Of a stretch of 31,690 bases of DNA, positions 6,224 to 11,484 are shown in pieces. The notes beneath the pieces are model-generated. The model ran no database searches, had not been told where the DNA came from, and saw nothing but the letters and a program-made list of their open reading frames with translations. How positions within the stretch are numbered: the stretch's first letter is position 1; each line of letters starts with the position of its first letter. Position numbers and translations under genes: made by a program. Source of the stretch: a virus; the IMG/VR virus record IMGVR_UViG_3300005290_000044, positions 1 through 31,690 of that record; one strand, 5' to 3'.

Positions 6224-6580
6224 ATGGCCGATCGCTTAATACCGATGACCGAAGTCGCCGAACGTCTCGGTGGCGTGTCGATCCGCACCGCCAAGCGGCG
6301 CATCGAGGAAGCGGGGATCAATCCGCCGCGCCCCGGTCGCGCCTTCATGCTCACCGAGGCCGATCTGGCCGCTGTCATCGAGGCAAGCCGATGCCGTTCA
6401 AGCTCATCCCTCCAGGCCAGCGCAAGGGCAACCCTTACTACCTCGCGCGCGCCTCGTTCGGCGGACGAGACATTGAGGTCTCTACGAAGACGCGAGACCT
6501 CACGGTTGCTCGCCGATTTGCGAAAGAACTCGAACGCAAAATCCAGGAAAGTGGTCTCCCTCGACCTGGAGAAACCCTGA
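6224..6580 (+). CDS. Excisionase-like helix-turn-helix protein
   Basis: A 118-residue protein. Residues 1-55 form a MerR/AlpA-like winged helix: PMTEVAERLGGVSIRTAKRRI, then GRAFMLTEADLAAVIEASR. It lies just upstream of the integrase on the same strand, the usual place of xis, so it probably steers integrase towards excision. The ATG at 6224 follows a GAGG Shine-Dalgarno sequence. The last 62 residues are serine- and arginine-rich and overlap the integrase gene by 190 nt in another frame. Most of the DNA-binding content ends where the integrase begins. Confidence 0.7.
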   Translation: MADRLIPMTEVAERLGGVSIRTAKRRIEEAGINPPRPGRAFMLTEADLAAVIEASRCRSSSSLQASARATLTTSRAPRSADETLRSLRRRETSRLLADLRKNSNAKSRKVVSLDLEKP

Positions 6581-7413
6581 GCTTCGCGCATGCTGCCGAA
6601 CTTTATATCGAGTACCGAGACCCGGCGAAGGCTGACCGGGCGCGGATAGCCCGGCTGCTCGCCGCGCTCGGCCGCAAGATGGTTAACGATATCCGTCAAG
6701 TTGATCTGGTCCAGGCGGCGAATACGCTGTGCGGCGGTAAATCGCCCGCCACCAAAAACCGCGAGGTTCTGCGGCCGGCTGCAAGCATCCTGCATTACGC
6801 CGCGCGCAACGGGTTCTGTGCGTGGCTGCGCATCGAACTGTTCCGCGAGGCGAGGCCCAAGACCCGCGCTGTCTCGCTCGACACGGCCATGACCTTGCTT
6901 GAGGCGATCGAGCCGGGGCCGCGCCGCCTCTTCCTGTTGTGGAGCTTTCGCCAGGGCACCCGGATTTCGGATACGCTCGGGGTTGCCTGGGACAGGATCG
7001 ACCTACCGCGGCAGACCGTCCGCCTGCGGATCAGCAAGACCGACACGTGGATGGAGGCGCCGCTGCATCCCGAGGTGTTTGAGGAGTTGGCGGCGATCCC
7101 CGAGGCCGAGCGGACGGGGCGGCTCTTCCCGTGGACCCAGAAGACCGGGGTCTACCGCTGGCTGCGCCCGCTGACCCGCGAGCTGGAATTGAAGTTCACC
7201 CCGCACATGGCGCGGCACTCGCTCGGCACCTGGCTCAACGAGAGCGGTGCCGGGTTGCGCACGATCATGGCGGCGCTCGGCCACCTCGACCCCAAATCCT
7301 CGATCCGTTATCAGACCGCCGATGTCGAGATCGTCCGCGCCGCGGCGCAAAAACTTCCCGGCATACTCCGGGGGATTTCCGGGCAAACCCCAAAAAAGGC
7401 GCAGAACGCCTAG
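6391..7413 (+). CDS. int: Tyrosine recombinase integrase
   Basis: A 340-residue tyrosine recombinase. The catalytic residues can be placed: R191 in GTRISDTL, K216 in RISKTD, H272-x-x-R275 in HMARHSLGTW, H298 in LGHLD and Y307 in SIRYQT. The N-terminal 60 residues should bind arm sites and the next 100 the core. The ATG at 6391 is chosen because MPFKLIPPG begins a typical integrase N-terminus; upstream in-frame sequence is shadow of other genes. It ends 11 nt before the tRNA-like attachment core and reads towards it, as lambda int does. It should catalyse integration into a host tRNA-Thr(GGT) gene. Confidence 0.92.
   Translation: MPFKLIPPGQRKGNPYYLARASFGGRDIEVSTKTRDLTVARRFAKELERKIQESGLPRPGETLSFAHAAELYIEYRDPAKADRARIARLLAALGRKMVNDIRQVDLVQAANTLCGGKSPATKNREVLRPAASILHYAARNGFCAWLRIELFREARPKTRAVSLDTAMTLLEAIEPGPRRLFLLWSFRQGTRISDTLGVAWDRIDLPRQTVRLRISKTDTWMEAPLHPEVFEELAAIPEAERTGRLFPWTQKTGVYRWLRPLTRELELKFTPHMARHSLGTWLNESGAGLRTIMAALGHLDPKSSIRYQTADVEIVRAAAQKLPGILRGISGQTPKKAQNA
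7368..7383. repeat. Candidate arm-type integrase site, left copy
   Basis: CCGGGGGATTTCCGGG lies inside the last codons of the integrase gene. An identical 16-bp copy lies at 7565-7580 on the other side of the att core, in direct orientation. Direct repeats flanking an att core are typical of integrase arm sites. Confidence 0.45.
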
Positions 7414-7424
7414 GGAAATTCCTA

Positions 7425-7471
7425 CCTTGGTAAGGGGGAGGTCGTAAGTTCAATCCTTACCGGCAGCACCA
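7425..7471 (+). other. attP: attP core: 3' part of a tRNA-Thr(GGT) gene
   Basis: The segment reads as a tRNA 3' part. It has an anticodon loop TTGGTAA (GGT, threonine), a 3' anticodon-stem strand GGGGG, a variable AGGTC, a perfect T-arm GTAAG-TTCAATC-CTTAC, the acceptor strand CGGCAGC, A73 and CCA. The 5' half is missing: upstream bases do not pair with the anticodon stem throughout, and no D-arm or acceptor 5' strand is present. So this is an attachment core that would rebuild the host tRNA on integration, not a tRNA gene. The 5' identity boundary (about 7425) is estimated, and the 3' end may extend slightly beyond CCA. Confidence 0.8.
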
Positions 7472-7554
7472 GCTAACGCGCTGATTTTGCTTACAATAAC
7501 AAGATGGGCGTCAGACAGGAGTTGCCGAGATTTGTGAGAACAAGGCAAAAACCG

Positions 7555-7586
7555 CCGGGGGATGCCGGGGGATTTCCGGGGGAAAT
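7555..7586. repeat. Candidate arm-type integrase sites, right cluster
   Basis: CCGGGGGAT occurs at 7555-7563 and again at 7565-7573; the second is part of a 16-bp copy of the left repeat (7565-7580). ATTTCC-GGG-GGAAAT forms an inverted repeat at 7572-7586. With the left copy this makes at least three related sites around the core. The rest of 7414-7625, apart from the att core, holds no convincing gene. Confidence 0.45.
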
Positions 7587-7625
7587 GTTCCGCTTTGTTT
7601 CTGCCACGGAGCGGAGGCTCGCTGA

Positions 7626-7853
7626 ATGGCCCGCCCGCCACCATTGCCGTTGCAGCATGAGGTAGCCGCCGCTGTCCGCGGCGCACGCCAGGGCGGCGCC
7701 GATGTGGCGCGAATCAAGATTAGAAAGTCCGCCGCTGGGGATGTAGAGATCGAGATTGAGACAACGCTAGCGCCGGCCTTGCCGCCGGAGCCCGCTGAGG
7801 GCGAGTGGGACGAGTTCGCCCGCGCCGCCGCGGAGAAGATGCGCAAGATCTAG
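7626..7853 (+). CDS. Small hypothetical protein on the tail side of attP
   Basis: A 75-residue protein: a proline-rich start, a basic stretch (ADVARIKIRKSAAGDVEIEIE) that should form two strands, and a C-terminal helix GEWDEFARAAAEKMRKI. A GGAGG-like sequence precedes the ATG by about 12 nt. It resembles short proteins found beside integrases in rhizobial prophages, but no named family was recognised. On integration it would lie beside the rebuilt tRNA-Thr, at the prophage end opposite int. Confidence 0.55.
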   Translation: MARPPPLPLQHEVAAAVRGARQGGADVARIKIRKSAAGDVEIEIETTLAPALPPEPAEGEWDEFARAAAEKMRKI

Positions 7854-7904
7854 CGGTCGCAAATAATCCTGCGACGTTTTCCGATCCGACGAATTGAGTA
7901 GAGA

Positions 7905-7922
7905 CCCGCCCGAAAGGGCGGG
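7905..7922 (+). terminator. GC-rich hairpin with GAAA tetraloop
   Basis: CCCGCCC-GAAA-GGGCGGG is a 7-bp perfect stem with a GNRA tetraloop, about 52 nt after the stop of the 7626-7853 gene. There is no T-run, so intrinsic termination is uncertain; it may be part of a larger leader structure for the next gene. Confidence 0.4.
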
Positions 7923-7985
7923 ACCGGCATCAGCGCGTCCAACGCCGATGGCCGGCCCCTAATCATTCGACGTTGGAGGCGTCAA
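7923..7985 (+). promoter_or_regulatory. Structured leader with possible ribosome-site pairing
   Basis: A second hairpin pairs CCGGCATC (from 7923) with GATGGCCGG (to about 7955), with one bulge. Its loop carries TCCAACG at 7938-7944, exactly complementary to CGTTGGA at 7971-7977, which overlaps the GGAGG ribosome site (7975-7979) of the 7986 gene. A pseudoknot-like pairing could hide the ribosome site. This is inferred from complementarity alone. Confidence 0.35.
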
Positions 7986-8138
7986 ATGACTGCGGCCATA
8001 TACAGCCGAATTGCGTCCGCGCGTCTAGCCGCGGCCTTTCTTGCCCTGCTGCTGGCGCTGCCGGCGACCTACGAGATGAGCAAAGACAACACCGACTGCC
8101 TGCGCACCGTGGTCAGGCAGCTCGACCGCAATCGGTAA
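7986..8138 (+). CDS. 50-residue membrane microprotein
   Basis: A 50-residue protein with a strong GGAGG ribosome site 6 nt before the ATG. Residues 12-27 are hydrophobic (ARLAAAFLALLLALPA) and form a signal anchor or signal peptide. The C-terminal 22 residues are charged and contain a single cysteine (DNTDCLRTVVRQLDRN). It is convergent with the next gene, their stops one base apart. It may be a lysogenic-conversion factor or a lysis accessory protein; nothing in the sequence decides. Confidence 0.55.
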   Translation: MTAAIYSRIASARLAAAFLALLLALPATYEMSKDNTDCLRTVVRQLDRNR

Positions 8139-8139
8139 T

Positions 8140-8301
8140 TTATCCCCGCAGCCCGGGGAGGAAGAGATAGAGGCCCAACAGCAGGACCGCGACGAAGGCA
8201 AAGAACACATTGGATGACGAGAATGGCTGCATCTGCGGCAGCGGCAATATCGTGATGAGCCAGAGGAACATCACAACGACAAACAGGATTTCGATGATCA
8301 T
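8140..8301 (-). CDS. 53-residue protein with two membrane segments
   Basis: A 53-residue protein with two hydrophobic stretches: residues 2-20 (IIEILFVVVMFLWLITILP) and 29-48 (NVFFAFVAVLLLGLYLFLP), joined by a short polar loop. The ATG at 8301 follows AAGGA. It is the last gene of the minus-strand late operon. Two-segment small membrane proteins include class II holins, but this one is short for a holin, and no endolysin lies beside it. A five-bp GC stem (CCCCG/CGGGG, 8144-8158) near its end may help separate the convergent transcripts. Confidence 0.6.
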   Translation of the reverse strand: MIIEILFVVVMFLWLITILPLPQMQPFSSSNVFFAFVAVLLLGLYLFLPGLRG

Positions 8302-8319
8302 GGCATCATCCTTTTAAGG

Positions 8320-8556
8320 TCAGCGCGCCTCCAGCAGCCGCCGCTGCACGTCCCGACAGGATTCCGTGACGGCGATAAACTTCGCGCTCGTCAACCCCAC
8401 CACGCAATGTATGCCGAGCGCCAGGAGGCGGGGCGAATGTCCCGCTTCCCGCAGCGTGCTGATGTGCGCCGGGTTGACGGCGACCTGGTGCCCATCTGGC
8501 ACATGCAGAATGACGAGCTGCACGGTCACGAGAAGCGGCAGCAGCATGCCGATCAT
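8320..8556 (-). CDS. Small protein with N-terminal membrane segment, FlbD-like motif
   Basis: A 78-residue protein. Residues 1-18 are hydrophobic (MIGMLLPLLVTVQLVIL), a likely signal peptide or anchor. The rest contains HVPDGHQVAVNPAHISTLRE and a later IHCVVGLTSAKFIAVTESC, the order seen in short FlbD-like phage proteins that bind no known ligand. It lies 19 nt after the tail-fibre stop. The function is unknown. Confidence 0.6.
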   Translation of the reverse strand: MIGMLLPLLVTVQLVILHVPDGHQVAVNPAHISTLREAGHSPRLLALGIHCVVGLTSAKFIAVTESCRDVQRRLLEAR

Positions 8557-8575
8557 CCGCGGGTTGAAGCCATTC

Positions 8576-9787
8576 TCATCCGGTGGCCGGCGGCAGCGCC
8601 GCCTTCAGCGCCTCGACCTCGGCGTGCAACTCGCGGATAGCATTGATTACTGCGTAAATGGCGCGGCCTGGATCGACCGTCAGAACGGTGCGCGACTCGC
8701 CTTCAGCAATACGGCCGGCACCGAGGTTGTACTCGCCAACCAGTTCTGGCAAGACGACCTGAACCTCTTGCGCGACCAGCCCGTAATTAGTATTGCTTCC
8801 CAACTCGCCACCCTTCCAATCGAAGGTTACGGGTCGCAATTGGATCACTTCGGCCAAACCTGAAGTGTAATCTGCAATGTTCTCCTTCAGCGAGAGGTCA
8901 CTGATAGCTGACCAAGTGCCGCTGGTATTTTGACATGCACCAGTGCTGTTAACGATGGCCATACGATTTGCAAAAGCAGGCGCAGCCCCAGCACCTACGG
9001 AACCCGTTGATAAGTACAAATACCAGGCACCGGCCGGATAATCCATATTAATATACCCGGAGTATCCGGCATTAATCGTCGAAAACGTGCTGCCGTTCCA
9101 AATAACATTTTGCCCAAGCACCTGATTGAACGAGACACTGGTGGCGTAGAAGTTGTTGGTACCAAACCCGCCAACCGTGGTGCCGCTAAGCTGAAAGGTG
9201 AGGGTGCTGCCGCCAACATATAGAGGTTGGTACGACGCCGCCCCCGTGTTATCCACACCTTCTATCAGAGTGCCATTGATGTTGGTTACAAACCGGACCC
9301 CTTTTGTGGTGCCGCCGATAAATGCCTGGAGCGTCTTGTCGGAATGGCTAACACTGGTCAACCCGGCGACCGTACCGCCCGCAAGCGGCAAATACGGCCC
9401 GCCGGTAACGTAGCCCTGCGCCTTGACGAAGCCCGTCGTGGCGATCGACGTATCGTTGTCGGCGGTGGCTGGCGTCGGCGCCTGCGGATCGCCCGTGAAT
9501 ACCGGACTTGCCAGCGGCGCCGCCCCGAGGCTGGTCAGCGCCGCGCCGCTCGTCGTGGCGCCCGTGCCACCGCTGGAAATGCTCACCGGGGTCGCCAGGC
9601 TCAGCGTTACGTCGCCCGTGCTGCCGCCGCCGGTGAGGCCGGCCCCCGCCGCCACCGAGGAGATGTCGCCGATGCTGGTGCCTGCCGCGCTCGGACCCCA
9701 CTTGGCGCCGTCCCACGCCCACGACCGGCTGCCGGAGGTGTGGATCTGGCCGGGCGTCAGCCCGGCACTCGGGAAATCTATCGCCAT
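8576..9787 (-). CDS. Tail fibre with C-terminal S74 intramolecular chaperone
   Basis: A 403-residue protein. The C-terminal 109 residues are a Peptidase_S74 domain (PF13884): ISDLSLKENI holds the Ser296-Lys301 dyad, followed by GLVAQEVQVVLPELV and a terminal helix. In this family the domain trimerises the fibre, then cuts itself off. The N-terminal part is glycine/threonine-rich repeat (GLTGGGSTGDVTLSLATPVS) typical of trimeric fibres, and the very start (FPSAGLTPGQIHT) resembles virion-attachment ends. It is the most distal structural gene and probably a receptor-binding fibre. Confidence 0.85.
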   Translation of the reverse strand: MAIDFPSAGLTPGQIHTSGSRSWAWDGAKWGPSAAGTSIGDISSVAAGAGLTGGGSTGDVTLSLATPVSISSGGTGATTSGAALTSLGAAPLASPVFTGDPQAPTPATADNDTSIATTGFVKAQGYVTGGPYLPLAGGTVAGLTSVSHSDKTLQAFIGGTTKGVRFVTNINGTLIEGVDNTGAASYQPLYVGGSTLTFQLSGTTVGGFGTNNFYATSVSFNQVLGQNVIWNGSTFSTINAGYSGYINMDYPAGAWYLYLSTGSVGAGAAPAFANRMAIVNSTGACQNTSGTWSAISDLSLKENIADYTSGLAEVIQLRPVTFDWKGGELGSNTNYGLVAQEVQVVLPELVGEYNLGAGRIAEGESRTVLTVDPGRAIYAVINAIRELHAEVEALKAALPPATG

Positions 9788-9790
9788 TGC

Positions 9791-10003
9791 CTACCCCGTG
9801 TTGATCGAGATCGCGGTCTGCGCGTTCAGCGACACCACAACCGGCGGCGGCGCCCACAACAGCACCTCGCGCACCGCCCCGCTCGTCAGCGCTGCGGTCG
9901 CGGTCGCCATCAGCGCCTCGCGCACCACCCCGGCCGCGGTTCCGGCCGGCGCCGTCGTCAGCAGCGCTTCGCGCGCTGCGGCATCGAGATTGATGTCGGT
10001 CAT
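9791..10003 (-). CDS. Small fibre-associated protein with internal repeats
   Basis: A 70-residue alanine-rich protein containing three degenerate copies of a (A/V)VREALL-like unit, then APPPVVVSLNAQTAISINTG. Its ATG at 10003 overlaps the stop of the upstream fibre gene by ATGA, and it lies 3 nt before the S74 fibre gene. A linker or assembly role between fibres is possible. No family recognised. Confidence 0.55.
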   Translation of the reverse strand: MTDINLDAAAREALLTTAPAGTAAGVVREALMATATAALTSGAVREVLLWAPPPVVVSLNAQTAISINTG

Positions 10004-11484
10004 GTCTCGATCTTGACGCCGCTCTGCGCGGCATTGATGCCGGTCAGCGTCCACGCCGCGCCGGTCGCCGGGTCGGTCGCGAAGTGGCTGCCAAGCCAGC
10101 CATAGCCGGTCCCGGGCGCGGCGCTCGCGGTGGTGCCGGCGCTGTCGGTCGCGCCGGATTTCATCCGCATGCTGACCGTCTTCGCGCCGGCATCCGACTT
10201 GCTGAGGTTGGCCTTGACCGCGACGGCGTAGATCGCCGAGGGCGGCACCGAGAGCGGCGGGTAGGTGTAGAGGTCTTCGTGAGCGACGACGGCATCGAAC
10301 ACATAGCTCAGATTGCCCTGCGGCGGCGCCTGGCTGACCGCGAACCAGTTGGCGCCGCTGACCGTGACGTTGGCCCACAGCACCGTGCCGACGGCGGCGG
10401 TGCCGGTCGGCGCGCTGCCCGGCGCGCCCGCCGCAAAGGTCGCGGTCGACGTTATGTCGTCATTGGCCGCCGAGAGTTGCGTCAGCGCGGCGCCCTGCGC
10501 CACATCGCACATGTGGCCGATCCAGTAGGTCGTGCCGGCGGCGAGCGCGAGCGGCGTCGACACCGGCATGGTCTTGACGGCGCCTGCCGTGGTGCCGGTC
10601 ACGGTCGCGCCCGAGACCAGCAGCACGCCCGGCGCGGCGCCGACGTTGGAATAGACCACCGGGCGCAGTTGGATGGCGCCGTTGCCGGTGCCGCCGGCCT
10701 GGAACGCGATCGAGTTCAGCGTGCAGGCGACGGCGGGCGTCACCGCCCGCAGCCGCATTTGATTGGCGATCGTCGCCTGGTTGGTGCCGCTGCGGGTGAC
10801 GCTCGAACCGAGGATCGCGGCGCCGGCGGCGAACTGGACCGCCGCATCGCCGGTCGGAAACTGTGTTTCGATCCGGGGCGAGGTCAACAGCGCCGCGTTG
10901 TTCGTCGTGCCGCTGGCGTCGAACACGTAGAAATCGTCGATGATCGCGGTGCCGCCGGCGGTCTGGATCGCGATGCCGGTCGCGCTGCTGTTCGCCGTCG
11001 TCGTGGTGTCGCCGCTGCCGCTGAGGATCGACACGCCGTCCATCCACACCTGATACGAGCCGGCGTTCGCGAGTGTTATGTCGAATTCGATATAATGCGT
11101 CGTGTTGGCGGTGATGCTCGCGGTCGAGGTGCCGAGCACCGTGCCGCTGTTGAAGAGACCGTTGCGCACGCTGACGGTGCCGGTGGTGTTGATTTGCACC
11201 GCCGCCTGCGACGACCCGCCGTCGAGAAACTGCAACCCGAGGTTGACGGTGCCGAGCGGGCTGTTGAACCGCAAGCCGCCGATCAGCCGCCCGTAGGCGC
11301 CGGGCAGCGTCTTGGTGATCGTCCCCAGCGACAATGCCTGCCCGGTCTGGCTGAGCGGCGCGACGATTGCCGGGCTGGCGCTGGTCGAGTTCCATTCGCC
11401 GGCCGTCAGGAGCGCCGACACGCCCGCGCCGTAGCTGTTCGCGCCGCCGTACTTGTCGAAGCCCTCGCAGAATAACAGTGCCAT
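10000..11484 (-). CDS. Virion protein with lectin-like (jelly-roll) N-terminal domain
   Basis: A 494-residue protein. It begins MALLFCEGFDKYGG, and residues 1-190 have the alternating pattern of a LamG/concanavalin-like fold: HYIEFDITLANAGSYQVWMD, then ATGIAIQTAGGTAIIDDFYV. The middle and C-terminal parts are beta-rich (VLLVSGATVTGTTAGAV, LAAGTTYWIGHM). The ATG at 11484 overlaps the preceding stop as ATGA; the same frame is open further upstream only as a shadow. Probably a carbohydrate-binding appendage protein; the domain call is by pattern. Confidence 0.7.
   Translation of the reverse strand: MALLFCEGFDKYGGANSYGAGVSALLTAGEWNSTSASPAIVAPLSQTGQALSLGTITKTLPGAYGRLIGGLRFNSPLGTVNLGLQFLDGGSSQAAVQINTTGTVSVRNGLFNSGTVLGTSTASITANTTHYIEFDITLANAGSYQVWMDGVSILSGSGDTTTTANSSATGIAIQTAGGTAIIDDFYVFDASGTTNNAALLTSPRIETQFPTGDAAVQFAAGAAILGSSVTRSGTNQATIANQMRLRAVTPAVACTLNSIAFQAGGTGNGAIQLRPVVYSNVGAAPGVLLVSGATVTGTTAGAVKTMPVSTPLALAAGTTYWIGHMCDVAQGAALTQLSAANDDITSTATFAAGAPGSAPTGTAAVGTVLWANVTVSGANWFAVSQAPPQGNLSYVFDAVVAHEDLYTYPPLSVPPSAIYAVAVKANLSKSDAGAKTVSMRMKSGATDSAGTTASAAPGTGYGWLGSHFATDPATGAAWTLTGINAAQSGVKIET

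Noticed and set aside
7425-7471. A functional tRNA-Thr gene
   Set aside because: The acceptor 5' strand and D-arm are missing, and upstream bases belong to the integrase end. It is an attachment core.
7472-7625. Junction with host chromosome
   Set aside because: Integrase-arm repeats and phage genes occur on both sides, and no bacterial gene appears. The tail operon belongs to the same lambda-like order.
10084-11475. Long plus-strand open frame (463 codons)
   Set aside because: It is antisense to the lectin-like virion gene, arginine/glycine/alanine-rich without domain pattern, and arises because GC-rich DNA has few stops.
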